Positions 55,224 to 64,000 of a stretch of 64,000 nt of DNA are shown here, piece by piece. Under the pieces are notes generated by a model that had not been told where the DNA came from, made no database searches, and saw nothing but the letters and a program-made list of their open reading frames with translations. Source of the DNA: Candidatus Celerinatantimonas neptuna (GTDB lineage Bacteria; Pseudomonadota; Gammaproteobacteria; Enterobacterales; Celerinatantimonadaceae); NCBI GenBank assembly GCA_911810475.1, contig OU461276.1, positions 1,662,001 through 1,726,000 on the forward strand. Reading direction: 5' to 3'. A program made the translations under genes and the position numbers. Positions within the stretch are counted from its first letter, which is position 1, and each line of letters starts with the position of its first letter.

Positions 55224-55622
55224 GTCTGCTATATCACGTTTGTTTATGGTGGGGTGTGATAAGTATAAATAATAAGCGGCCTGAATAAGGCGTGCTGTGA
55301 TAATAAAGTGAGAAATACAGTACGTTGAATCGTTTTAGGTGAAGTAACAGGCAAAACTGACTCAGAGCGTGCTCTAATGGTCATTAATAAAAAGTAACAA
55401 GCGATTTCATGTGGCAGATTTCTGCCACTTTTTTTGTTAAGCATATCGAAGTGTAAGTTTGTATTTTGCCCAATTTTTTATTGGGCTGCGTTCAATTAAT
55501 CACTCGTTATCACACCTGTTCTAAATGGTAGCTTCTGTCTGGCGGTAATCATCCTCATATGATGTGCCAATGAATCTAACACACTCTTTTTTATAGGATA
55601 ATGATAAAAATATAATAGGGAA
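55224..55622. other. Intergenic region with terminator, upstream of frlB-like gene
   Basis: About 400 bp without a gene. It contains a strong terminator (55411-55436) and a second hairpin, GCCCAAT/ATTGGGC (55468-55486), without a T run. The stretch from the stop codon to the terminator is 188 bases, long for a simple 3' end, and might be a 3'-UTR-derived RNA. The promoter of the frlB-like gene must lie after 55486. Confidence 0.4.
55411..55436 (+). terminator. Strong rho-independent terminator
   Basis: GTGGCAG-ATTT-CTGCCAC stem with a run of seven or more T. It ends the binding-protein transcript, 188 bp after its stop codon. Confidence 0.9.
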
Positions 55623-55628
55623 TTGCGT

Positions 55629-56600
55629 ATGAGTCATATCGACGAAATTCGCCGTACACTGTCTTCTGGGTCTTACCGGCATTGCAGACAACTTTTTCTT
55701 GTTGCATGTGGCGGTTCATTAGTCGATATGTATCCGGCCAGATTTTTGCTCGAGACTGAAGCGGTTATGCTTCGGCCTTTTTTATATACAGCGAATGAAT
55801 TTGTTCATGTCCCTCCGAAAAGTTTGACTGAAAGGTCATTGGTTATCGTATGCTCACATGGGGGCAATACACCAGAAGTAGTTGCCTCTGCATGTTTAGC
55901 AAAGCAGCGTCAGGCAAAGGTCATAACGCTGACACACAATACCAGTGCCTCTGTTGCAGAATATAGTGATTGCCATATTACCTATCCTTGGGGAGATGAA
56001 AGTCGGATTGTTGATCAGCCAATGGCGATTATTTTGAAATTAGTGGTATCAGTATTGGAGCAGGTTGAAGGTTATGAACATTCAGCTGCATTTCGTCGGG
56101 CGATGGCTAATATCGATTCAATTGTTGATAAGGCCTGTCGGCAAATCAGATCCCGATGTTTCGAATTTGCCAAACAGTATCGCCAGGAATCTCTGTATTA
56201 CATTCTTTCTAGTGGTGCTTCGTTTGGACACGCATATGGTTTAGCTATCTGTTCGCTCATGGAGATGCAACGACTTGATGCATCAGTGGTTCATAGTGGC
56301 GAGTTTTTCCATGGTCCCCTTGAAATTACCGATGAACACAGAATGTTTATTTTGCTTAAAAATGTTGGCAAGACTCGTGTGCTCGATGAGCGTGTGGAAC
56401 GGTTCTTAGAACGCTATGCGCGAAAATATGAAGTGATTGATGCTCAAATATTAGGTCTGGGTGTCATCGATACTGCAGTCGTTGATTATTTTAATCCACT
56501 GCTGTTTTATCAGATATCCTGTGAGTACCGAAGTGCTTTGGCAATAAGTCGTCATCATCCGTTGGAAACCAGACGTTATATGGGGCTTGTTGACTATTGA
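55629..56600 (+). CDS. FrlB-like fructosamine-6-phosphate deglycase (SIS domain)
   Basis: 323 aa with two SIS domains. It resembles FrlB in LFLVACGGSLVDM near the start, SGEFFHGPLEITDE in the second domain (the catalytic Glu/His region) and the C-terminal RHHPLETRRYMGLVDY. FrlB splits fructoselysine-6-phosphate into glucose-6-phosphate and lysine; the amine partner here is not known. ATG 55629 follows AGGG. It is 52 bp upstream of the kinase gene and probably co-transcribed with it. Confidence 0.8.
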   Translation: MSHIDEIRRTLSSGSYRHCRQLFLVACGGSLVDMYPARFLLETEAVMLRPFLYTANEFVHVPPKSLTERSLVIVCSHGGNTPEVVASACLAKQRQAKVITLTHNTSASVAEYSDCHITYPWGDESRIVDQPMAIILKLVVSVLEQVEGYEHSAAFRRAMANIDSIVDKACRQIRSRCFEFAKQYRQESLYYILSSGASFGHAYGLAICSLMEMQRLDASVVHSGEFFHGPLEITDEHRMFILLKNVGKTRVLDERVERFLERYARKYEVIDAQILGLGVIDTAVVDYFNPLLFYQISCEYRSALAISRHHPLETRRYMGLVDY

Positions 56601-56652
56601 TCCGGCTAAGAGCCGTATCATCTTATTTGGTCTGAATAGGTAAGGAGTCATG

Positions 56653-57483
56653 ATGAAAGTGGTCGGAATTGGCGATAATGTTGCAGATTGCTATGAACAT
56701 TGTCAGATGATGTATCCTGGAGGTAATGCACTGAATTTTAGTGTATATGCTCATATGTTAGGGATCGATTCGGCCTATGTCGGTGTATTTGGTAACGATG
56801 GGATTGCAGATTTTATTCAGACGCAGCTTAGGCGATTGGATGTGGATTTTTCCCTGTGTAAGCAAGTGCCTGGTGAAAATGGCTATGCGCGTTTAACAAT
56901 CGAGCAGGGTGAACGGGTCTTTTTAGGTTCAAATGCCGGTGGAATTGCGCAACAGACATCCATGTCATTTATCCGGGAATACTCTGATTATCTGACATCT
57001 TTTAGCTTGGCTCATTGCGGATGTTACGGCTATATGGATGATCAACTGGCGTTTTTGAAGACTCTTGGTGTATTGGTTTCATATGATTTTTCCGATGATT
57101 TTGATCTCAAAGCGGCTTTACGGCTGTGTTCAATGATTGATTTTGGTTTCTTTTCGTGCAGTGACTACTCTGAGCAACAGACTGTGAAAATTTTACAGCA
57201 GGCTCATGCCAATGGATGCTCTGTAGCCATTGCGACTCGGGCAAGTGATGATGTTATTGCCTGGGATGGTTATCAGATGATTCGGTATTCACCTAAACCC
57301 ATTACACCGGTTGATACACTGGGGGCCGGTGATGCGTTTATTTGCGCATTCTTAATGAACTATCTACAAAAAGGGGCATCGTCTCAATGCATAGATGAAA
57401 GTCTTAAAAAAGGATGTGAGTTTGCTGAAAAAATTTGCGGTTTAAACGGCGCGTTTGGGCAGGGCATAGTGATTCATAGATAA
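56653..57483 (+). CDS. FrlD-like fructosamine kinase (PfkB family)
   Basis: 276-aa sugar kinase. PGGNALNFSVYAHMLG is the N-terminal PfkB signature, SYDFSDDFD matches FrlD-type kinases, and DTLGAGDAFICAFLM is the C-terminal ATP/catalytic motif with Asp. FrlD phosphorylates fructoselysine at C6 of the sugar before the deglycase acts. The ATG at 56653 is favoured over 56650 because of spacing to AAGGAG. It lies immediately after the frlB-like gene. Confidence 0.78.
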   Translation: MKVVGIGDNVADCYEHCQMMYPGGNALNFSVYAHMLGIDSAYVGVFGNDGIADFIQTQLRRLDVDFSLCKQVPGENGYARLTIEQGERVFLGSNAGGIAQQTSMSFIREYSDYLTSFSLAHCGCYGYMDDQLAFLKTLGVLVSYDFSDDFDLKAALRLCSMIDFGFFSCSDYSEQQTVKILQQAHANGCSVAIATRASDDVIAWDGYQMIRYSPKPITPVDTLGAGDAFICAFLMNYLQKGASSQCIDESLKKGCEFAEKICGLNGAFGQGIVIHR

Positions 57484-57547
57484 GAGTATTGAAGTCTGAT
57501 TTGAACATCATGTATATTAGTATTATCTAAAATAACAGGTGAACATG

Positions 57548-58147
57548 ATGTGGGATCAAATTTTTGCTAAAGAAACCTATGTATATGGACGTCAGCCCAG
57601 CGAATTTTTAGTTGAACAATGCCGCCAATGGTTGCCCGGGGATCCTTTAGATGTGTTGTGTTTAGGTGAAGGAGAAGGGCGTAATAGTGTCTTTTTAGCA
57701 GGATTAGGACATCATGTGCATGCTGTCGATGGTTCATCCGTTGCCCGTGATAAAGCGAGGCAGCTTGCCTGTGAATCACAGGTTGAATTAACGTACGATG
57801 TTGCGGATTTAGGTCATTATCCATTCAGGAAGACATATCAGCTGATGGTCATGATTTTTTGTCATCTTCCGTTATCTGTTCGTCAGGCGCTTCACCGCCA
57901 GATGGTATCTCACCTTGGCCCCGGCGGCTTTTTGATCTATCAGGCATATACACCACAGCAGTTGAGTTTAGGAACCGGCGGGCCCAAACAGCTTGATATG
58001 TTAGTTAAATTATCAGAATTAGAGCGTGATTTTTCATCGTTCGACGTTTTGTTGAGTCGTCAAAATCGGCGCATGTTGACAGAAGGTATTAATCATACAG
58101 GACTGGGTGATGTCGCTGAGTTTGTAGCACGAAAACCTCTGGCTTGA
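57548..58147 (+). CDS. Class I SAM-dependent methyltransferase
   Basis: 199 aa, similar to short TehB-like/UbiE-type methyltransferases, with LDVLCLGEGEGRNSVFLAGLG (SAM motif I), VHAVDGS, and a HLGPGGFLIYQAY motif. A family start (MWDQIFAKETYVYG) supports ATG 57548; ATG 57545 is possible. It is 65 bp after the kinase gene on the same strand, but a link to fructosamine use is not obvious. The substrate is unknown. Confidence 0.7.
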   Translation: MWDQIFAKETYVYGRQPSEFLVEQCRQWLPGDPLDVLCLGEGEGRNSVFLAGLGHHVHAVDGSSVARDKARQLACESQVELTYDVADLGHYPFRKTYQLMVMIFCHLPLSVRQALHRQMVSHLGPGGFLIYQAYTPQQLSLGTGGPKQLDMLVKLSELERDFSSFDVLLSRQNRRMLTEGINHTGLGDVAEFVARKPLA

Positions 58148-58308
58148 TGGCATCGCTTGATTGATTCTTTCTTCTTGTCTTTAAACCTTTAGTTGTTAAC
58201 TGCCTGAATAAGGTGCCTAAATTTGATAAGAGATATGTTCAATTTGCTCATTTTAAGCCACTATCATTCATCGTCTTTATGAAGCATTGAGGTTTGTATA
58301 AAAACGTT

Positions 58309-58674
58309 ATGAAATACTTGAAAAAAGGGTTCGAAGTCATATTTGTTGTTATGCTTGTCGGTTGCTCAAGCGTTAAAAAAAACCCATCGACCACTTTTGT
58401 TCCGGTTCAGTCTCATGACCGGTGCAATCAGATTTATTCTTATGATCTTGGTAGCCGTGATTTTCAACGTATGGATGCTATATTAGAGCAGATTGCTCAT
58501 GAAACGGGATGTTTTATTGAATATTCTGATCCGAAAATATCATCGATGAAACCTCACCCGGTGATTGGACGAATGTCCATTCGCCAGGCTGTATTAACGG
58601 CTATTCAGGGAACGCCTATTCAATTTAAGGATGTCGCTCCCGGAGAACTCAGTCTGCACCTGCCGCATCATTGA
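58309..58674 (+). CDS. Orphan STN-domain lipoprotein
   Basis: 121 aa with a lipoprotein signal (VMLVGC) and a single STN (secretin/TonB N-terminal) fold: LEQIAHETGCFIEYSDPKI, then IGRMSIRQAVLTAIQGTPIQF. STN domains normally sit at the start of TonB receptors or secretins and bind a partner; here the domain stands alone with no receptor gene attached. The start is uncertain (ATG 58309, or TTG 58294), with a weak RBS. Function unknown. Confidence 0.55.
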   Translation: MKYLKKGFEVIFVVMLVGCSSVKKNPSTTFVPVQSHDRCNQIYSYDLGSRDFQRMDAILEQIAHETGCFIEYSDPKISSMKPHPVIGRMSIRQAVLTAIQGTPIQFKDVAPGELSLHLPHH

Positions 58675-58688
58675 ATCTGATGGTTACT

Positions 58689-58712
58689 AAAGGGCTACCG
58701 AATGTAGCCTTT
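58689..58712 (+). terminator. Terminator after the STN lipoprotein gene
   Basis: GGCTAC/GTAGCC with flanking A and T forms a stem of about 9 bp, 15 bp after the stop codon, with a short T run. Confidence 0.55.
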
Positions 58713-58874
58713 CATCATTACCATGTTAAATCCTGCCTTTTTGCGTAGCTTATCCGATACTCCATTAGTTTATAAGATTACTTTTGTCAACCTTGAATCC
58801 TAAATAGTGTGTTCTATGGCACATATATTGCTAATAATTTAGATAGTAAGTTAAAAATTGATAAGGAGTATCTT

Positions 58875-60857
58875 ATGGGTAAGTCACTGATGATCAGGAC
58901 GAAAGCGGTTTATATGAGTACCGCCTTATTAGTGGTTGCTATCCTGGTGATTTACGGTGTTATCCAGACCCTGGTGTTACCAATTATGCAAAGAGAAGCT
59001 GAACAGAAAGAATCTGTTCGGGTGGAATCGATGGCCAATCAGATTCGAACGACATTGATGCGTGGGGCTGTTCTGACCCGAAGTACAGCGGCTCTGGCTG
59101 CACATCTTCCTCTTGATGATCATCTTTTTAAAACACTATTACCTCATGAAATTAATCAGTTTAAAGATATGAGAATTGCTGGTGGTGGCGTTTGGCCAGA
59201 ACCCGATGCATTTAAAGCGAATGTCGATCGTCATTCATTTTTCTGGGGAAGAGATGCTCAAGGTAAATTACAACTGATCAATAATTACAATGATCCTTCT
59301 GGCAATGGGTATCACCATGAAAGCTGGTATACCGTTGGACGAGAACTTTCTCCGGGGGAATGTAGCTGGTCAGATGCCTATACCGACCCGGCAAGTGGGA
59401 CGGCAATGATTACCTGCACGGTGGCTATTCACCGGAGTGGACAATTTTGGGGTGTTGCAACAACGGATATGGTGTTGCAGGGTTTGAATCAAATGCTTCG
59501 TCAACAAAATAAAATCTCGAAAGGGTATGGTTTCTTGTTGGGTCGCCACAATCAGATTATTAGCTTCCCCGACTTTCGCAGACAGTCGATTGATATGAAG
59601 TCTCTGGCGACTTTAGCTAATCAGGATCATAAGTTACAGTCATTACTTGATGCAATTCAAAGTGGCAGGCCGTTAGTGCGTCTCCCCCAAGGGGTGATCC
59701 CGGGCGAGAAATCGTTTTTATCGATTGTCAGCCTTCCCAAATATGGTTTGAAAGTTGGTATTGTTTTGCCACTTAATGTCGTGATGCAACCTGTCTTTGA
59801 TATGGCATGGAGTCTTTATTTAACGATTATTCCGATGTTATTGATATTCTGTGCAGTTTTGATTTTCTATGCCCGTCAGGTGATGTCATGGATTACCCAA
59901 ACGACTTCGCAAATTTATCATCTTACTCAGGGTGGAACGTCTGCAACACTGGTCATTCAGCGTCATGATGAAATTGGTCTTTTGAAGCAGGCTGTGAATG
60001 ACTATGGTCATCATTTGAGCCAGCTATTTGAGCAGATAACTGACGAGGCAACAAAGGCCAGAACAAATGCTCAGAATCTTCATGGGCTGGCGCAATCGTT
60101 GATGGTTCGATCTGATAAACAACTCAATGATAATACCATGCTGGCCAGTGCGATTACGCAAATGGCGAGTAGTGCTGAGGAAGTGGCTCAGACGACTCAA
60201 CATACGTCCTTATCGGTTGAGCAGACCCAGCAGCTCATTGATGCACGGATGCAGGATGTGACGGCTAATAATGAAGCCAGTCTGCATCTGTTGCAGGAGC
60301 TGCAAAAAACGGCAACGATGATCAATCAGCTTGCTGACGATGCAGGTCAGATGGGAACCATGCTAGATGTGATTAAAGGAATCGCTGAGCAAACCAATTT
60401 GCTGGCATTAAATGCAGCAATTGAAGCTGCTCGGGCGGGAGAACAAGGGAGAGGTTTTGCTGTGGTTGCTGATGAAGTTCGCACCCTTGCCGGGCGCTCG
60501 CAAACATCGGCATCAGAGATTGAGTCGGTTATTCAGCAATTGCAGGTATCCGCGAAACAGGGGGTAGACATTATTGAACAGGCGCATGGTTTCTCGAAAG
60601 ATTCTGTGACACGTTCTGAACAGGTGATTGATGGATTCAGAGAAATTATGAATGTTTTTCACTCTATTTCAGAGAGCTCATCTCAGATTGTTGCTGCTGT
60701 GGGTGAGCAGGCCAGTGTCAGTAGTGAAATTCATCAGTTAGCGGAAGGGATCAAAACAATCAATGAAGAAAATGCTGCAACAGCGAAAGATTTGAGTCAA
60801 CTCAGTGAAGTGTCTCAGCAATCCTCTGAACGGCTTTACTCGTTAAGTCGTCACTAG
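58875..60857 (+). CDS. Methyl-accepting chemotaxis protein
   Basis: 660-aa chemoreceptor. A first membrane segment at about residues 15-40, a periplasmic double-Cache-like sensor (about 45-305), a second segment near 310-335, HAMP, then the cytoplasmic signalling domain with the hairpin tip [20 protein letters not shown] followed by [24 protein letters not shown] precedes ATG 58875, so the longer ORF from 58809 is discarded. No C-terminal NWETF-type pentapeptide is present. The ligand is not predictable; a small organic acid or amino acid is typical for dCache. Confidence 0.88.
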   Translation: MGKSLMIRTKAVYMSTALLVVAILVIYGVIQTLVLPIMQREAEQKESVRVESMANQIRTTLMRGAVLTRSTAALAAHLPLDDHLFKTLLPHEINQFKDMRIAGGGVWPEPDAFKANVDRHSFFWGRDAQGKLQLINNYNDPSGNGYHHESWYTVGRELSPGECSWSDAYTDPASGTAMITCTVAIHRSGQFWGVATTDMVLQGLNQMLRQQNKISKGYGFLLGRHNQIISFPDFRRQSIDMKSLATLANQDHKLQSLLDAIQSGRPLVRLPQGVIPGEKSFLSIVSLPKYGLKVGIVLPLNVVMQPVFDMAWSLYLTIIPMLLIFCAVLIFYARQVMSWITQTTSQIYHLTQGGTSATLVIQRHDEIGLLKQAVNDYGHHLSQLFEQITDEATKARTNAQNLHGLAQSLMVRSDKQLNDNTMLASAITQMASSAEEVAQTTQHTSLSVEQTQQLIDARMQDVTANNEASLHLLQELQKTATMINQLADDAGQMGTMLDVIKGIAEQTNLLALNAAIEAARAGEQGRGFAVVADEVRTLAGRSQTSASEIESVIQQLQVSAKQGVDIIEQAHGFSKDSVTRSEQVIDGFREIMNVFHSISESSSQIVAAVGEQASVSSEIHQLAEGIKTINEENAATAKDLSQLSEVSQQSSERLYSLSRH

Positions 60858-61169
60858 AGTTGTCTTGGGTGATTGAATTTTGTTTAAATGAAACGTGTTT
60901 TGGGTTCAACGTGGGCAGTGAAGCTTCGTATTCTAAGAGAGCTGGCCGCAACGAAGCACAAAATGCGTATCAATGAGCCAAAGGACAATGTTTGCTGTTT
61001 ATTTATTCATCGTTTGGTCCTGATTTGTATCGATTGTTACATGGCACAGAACTTGTCTTGTCTAAATAAACAGTAAAAACTGTCGCCAAATGTCAGCATG
61101 CCCGAGAAATAATCCGTGCATACAACCAGCTTTAACATTAGATGGTTGTATGTACGACTGGTCTGAAAA
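60858..61169. other. Gap between chemoreceptor and fructanase genes
   Basis: About 310 bp between convergent genes. An unsupported 62-codon frame at 60888-61076 has no RBS and is not annotated. A hairpin with a 10-bp perfect stem, CATACAACCA/TGGTTGTATG (61119-61152), extendable to 13 bp with a G-U pair (61116-61155), is the only clear element and may terminate both transcripts. Confidence 0.45.
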
Positions 61170-63359
61170 TTACGGATTTGATTTTTTAGTCCATATCGAA
61201 TTTAGTTTCCAGATCGTTAATCCTTCAATGGATGCACTTCCTCCTTCACTGAACATATCCATGCCGGTACTGCTTGGGTCAGGGAAAATCTGATCGGTCA
61301 GAACCACTTCACCTTTATCGGCAAACACGCTAACCGATGATGTGTCGACGATAATTCGCAGGTTGAGTTTCCCATCTTTTTCTAATGTAACCGGTGCATT
61401 ATGCCGGGTCGCAAATGTCGTTGAAAATGAGCTGTCACCCGAATGGGTTCGATCGATATACACGGTTCCTGCCAGTGCATCGTAACCTACACGTGTGATT
61501 TGTCCTTGTCCGTTGGTGCGGATTTTAAAACCTATATTGTCTGCGCCTGCCGGATTAAGGGTTGCCTGAATTTCAAATACTTTTGCTTTGATCTGGTGAT
61601 TGGATAATAACGTATCATCTGAATTGATCATTATTGCTCTTTGGTGATGGAATAACATTTGCCTACGTAATTGATTGAAGGCGTGAACAGGAACTTGAGT
61701 TAGTCGAATGCGGCCATTGATTTTTTGCAGTTCCAGCTCCCTGATAAACGTCTGTGTTCCCCGCCAAGGGGATGTCGGAATATTTCCGGCATAACTCCAG
61801 TTACTCATCCAGCCTACCCAGAGACGTTTGTCATTGGGAACGTTATTCCAGGATGAGGCTGCATAGAAGTCAGAGCCGAAATCTGACCAGTTTGCTGTGA
61901 TTTTTGGGGCATCACTTTGGATGATATGATCAAGCAGGATATGCCCCCAGCTTCCGGTGTTCTGATCGATAACCTGAATTTGCGCCCGTTTTCCCAAAAA
62001 TGCAGCTACATTCCAGGAGCGCCAGCTCATCGTTTCAGTGTTTGTGCCTGTTGAACTGCGAACAACTTTATTGTGGATTAGTAAGTTGATACTGGTTTCT
62101 GTCGAAACAGATTGTGCAGGATTATGTGCGTGATTACCTCCACCAATCATGAAATCGATATATTTTTTCTGGATAGTAAATGATGGTGAGGTAATGGTTC
62201 CGGTCGGTGTATCAGAGCCGTTGGCTGAATCGCTGCCGGGAACTGCCGTATACGTATTTAAAATTTTGTTGCCCTGATAATTTTTAACACCTTGCTGTCC
62301 GGTTTGATTTCCATAAGCCAGATATTGGCCCGGGAAATCCCCTGTTGCTGTCCAGGCGATAGAGTCGTAACTTCCTTCAAAATTCTCGATGAGGTTACCG
62401 AACGGAGGGGTATTATCATATTGACTCTCTTTATCGGCAACGAAACGGGTTCCATCGAAATCGCCAATAAAATATTGTGATCCTGAACCTCCTGCTGGTC
62501 CTCCTGGATTGATATTAATGATGAGAACCCATTTTTTATGGGCTAAATGGCCATCGATGGGTAGCTCAAACAGATCAGGACATTCCCAAAGTCCATTTGC
62601 GGCATTCATTGGACCAAATTCACTCATAAAGTGCCAGTTCACCAGATCGTGCGACTCATAGAAAAGCGCTTTATGTTGTTTGGCTAACACCGCGACCATA
62701 ATCCACTTATTGTATTTTCCTGACCAGAACATTTTGGGGTCACGGAAGTTTTTGTATTCACTTTCATAATTGATAGGAAATGCAGGCGGTTTTTCGATCA
62801 CCGGATTGTTCGCATATTGGATCCAGGTACGGCCTTTATCGAGGCTGTAGGCAATTGACTGAGCCTGCATTCCCGCCAGAATTTTTTTCCCGTTATATAA
62901 TGTGATGGCTTGCGGGTAATTACTGGTATACATGGCGACCATCGGCGGGTTATCTTTTGTCCCGAACCCACTGGTATTGCGAGCATCAACGACCGCACTC
63001 CCAGAGAAAAACATCTCAGTAGCCTCATCTTCCTCATCTTTTTTCACGGTTAATGCAATAGGAAGTGTTTCCCAGTGAATTTTATCGTGACTAACTGCAT
63101 GTCCCCAGGACATATCCCCCCAACTATTTCCATTTGGGTTATATTGATAAAACATATGGTATTCACCATTGTAAAAAACTAACCCATTTGGATCGTTCAT
63201 CCAGTATTTTGCTGGGGAAAACTGGAGCTGTGGGCGGTAATTCTCCTGGTAATGGCTTTGAACTGTTTTTACATAACATCCGTTTATTGCTGAGATGACA
63301 GCAAATGTAATCAGGCTGGTTTTTATGTGTTTTTTTGTGAGTAATCTGCAATATGACAT
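61170..63359 (-). CDS. GH32 fructan hydrolase (levanase-type) lipoprotein
   Basis: 729 aa with a lipoprotein-like signal (NGC near residue 28), so probably anchored at the envelope. The GH32 catalytic motifs are present: WMNDPNG (nucleophile Asp about residue 56), FRDPKMFW, and WECPDLF (acid/base Glu). An insertion of about 140 residues resembles that of SacC-type levanases, and the C-terminal beta-sandwich completes the fold. It would hydrolyse levan, inulin or sucrose outside the cytoplasm. ATG 63359 follows GGGAG; the 63374 start is less likely. No fructose transporter is in the window. Confidence 0.85.
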   Translation of the reverse strand: MSYCRLLTKKHIKTSLITFAVISAINGCYVKTVQSHYQENYRPQLQFSPAKYWMNDPNGLVFYNGEYHMFYQYNPNGNSWGDMSWGHAVSHDKIHWETLPIALTVKKDEEDEATEMFFSGSAVVDARNTSGFGTKDNPPMVAMYTSNYPQAITLYNGKKILAGMQAQSIAYSLDKGRTWIQYANNPVIEKPPAFPINYESEYKNFRDPKMFWSGKYNKWIMVAVLAKQHKALFYESHDLVNWHFMSEFGPMNAANGLWECPDLFELPIDGHLAHKKWVLIININPGGPAGGSGSQYFIGDFDGTRFVADKESQYDNTPPFGNLIENFEGSYDSIAWTATGDFPGQYLAYGNQTGQQGVKNYQGNKILNTYTAVPGSDSANGSDTPTGTITSPSFTIQKKYIDFMIGGGNHAHNPAQSVSTETSINLLIHNKVVRSSTGTNTETMSWRSWNVAAFLGKRAQIQVIDQNTGSWGHILLDHIIQSDAPKITANWSDFGSDFYAASSWNNVPNDKRLWVGWMSNWSYAGNIPTSPWRGTQTFIRELELQKINGRIRLTQVPVHAFNQLRRQMLFHHQRAIMINSDDTLLSNHQIKAKVFEIQATLNPAGADNIGFKIRTNGQGQITRVGYDALAGTVYIDRTHSGDSSFSTTFATRHNAPVTLEKDGKLNLRIIVDTSSVSVFADKGEVVLTDQIFPDPSSTGMDMFSEGGSASIEGLTIWKLNSIWTKKSNP

Positions 63360-64000
63360 GTGTTCTTCTCCCAAATCATCGTAGAATCCATTTTTTATTA
63401 CAGGTGATTGATCACGGCTTGAAATCCCAGTTGTTATGCATGTTGATGCATTTTATGAAGGTGAAAATATGTAAAATTTATCGATGTCTTTTAATGACCA
63501 ATTATTACTGAATCTATTTACTTATATTTTAGTAATGACAGAAATTGAAAATTAACTTTCATAATTTAATGCGATATATGTCATTAAACAGTGAGCTTTT
63601 GTGAGAGTAAATGTGATCATTATCCATAATGATTTTCAATAAAATTTGCGAAGTGGATCAGCCATTATAGGTAGACTATTAAAGTAACCATTTAATAAAT
63701 ATGTAATTTTTATTGGTTGTTCTTTCTTAGTTTAATGGGAGAAACAGAATATCAGTGAAGCTATCTCGTGATTATGCTTATGGAATCATCGAGGAGAATT
63801 CATAAAAAAACTATCTGAAATAGGATGTTAAATTCCTTTTGTTTACTGAAGCGATTTGGTTTGACATGCATAAAATACGTATAATTTTTAGAGTCGAGCA
63901 GGGTTACCCAATTCATTTTTATTGAAAGAATGATGTATTTGCTGAATTTAACGTTTTGATTATTAGCTTATAATGTGGGTGATCGATGGATAAAATGAGC
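63360..64000. other. AT-rich region upstream of the fructanase gene
   Basis: About 640 bp with no credible gene. ATGCAT repeated with a 4-base spacer (63436-63451) forms a palindromic pair about 80 bp upstream of the start codon, a possible regulatory site. The last bases contain an ATG at about 63986 (MDKMS...) that could begin a further gene, but too little is present to tell. Confidence 0.4.

Noticed and set aside
55468-55486. GCCCAAT/ATTGGGC hairpin as a terminator
   Set aside because: No T run follows in either direction and a strong terminator is already present just upstream.
60888-61076. 62-codon open frame after the chemoreceptor gene
   Set aside because: No ribosome-binding site, no recognisable motif, and odd composition; most likely chance.

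Overview
The window looks like the chromosome of a facultatively anaerobic gammaproteobacterium. It carries a complete enterobacterial-type formate hydrogenlyase-2 locus with FhlA, a betIBA osmoprotection operon, pseudaminic-acid-type sugar genes, a fructosamine (frl-like) cluster, and secreted enzymes for pectin and fructan. That combination suggests a salt-tolerant, plant- or estuary-associated fermenter; a Celerinatantimonas-like organism is a guess, not a result. No rRNA, tRNA, CRISPR array, insertion sequence or prophage was seen.

Layout. (1) 1-8.5 kb, minus strand: betI-betB-betA, a second choline-dehydrogenase-like gene in line behind its own GntR/FadR-type repressor (two matching palindromes lie upstream), and a DASS dicarboxylate/citrate carrier with a perfect FNR-type box. 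(2) 8.8-22 kb: a surface-glycan region. pseF, pseG and a nitrilase-family gene run leftward. A GNAT (pseH-like), an acyl carrier protein, an SDR, an acyl-AMP ligase, a LuxE-like and a LuxC-like protein run rightward in a tightly overlapping operon. After a ClpP-like lipoprotein and an AT-rich gap come a GT2, an unrecognised GT-B-like protein and two related methyltransferase-type proteins. (3) 22-44 kb: fhlA-hypEDCBA (minus) and hyfABCDEFGHIJ-hycI, hydN-fdhF and a nickel permease (plus). Three sigma-54 promoter matches and repeated upstream motifs tie these together. The formate dehydrogenase has Cys at the position of selenocysteine 140. (4) 44-51.4 kb: a DHA2 drug exporter, an NCS1 permease remnant, and a gpdQ-ugpCBAE-type operon behind phased Pho-box repeats. 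(5) 51.5-58.2 kb: an exo-polygalacturonase, then an frl-like set (UTRA regulator, amino-acid-type binding protein, SIS deglycase, PfkB kinase) and a methyltransferase. (6) 58.3-64 kb: an orphan STN-domain lipoprotein, a chemoreceptor and a GH32 fructanase lipoprotein, followed by an AT-rich non-coding end.

How the parts work together. The FHL locus appears self-sufficient: structural genes, maturation proteins, maturation protease, electron carrier, formate dehydrogenase, Ni importer and activator are all adjacent. The Pho-controlled operon would import glycerophosphodiesters or glycerol phosphate and hydrolyse them. The glycan region is the least understood part: it combines nonulosonic acid activation with a carrier-protein-based acyl activation/reduction module, but pseB, pseC, pseI and any flagellin are outside this window. 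All functional statements rest on motif and family recognition by eye; no database search was run.
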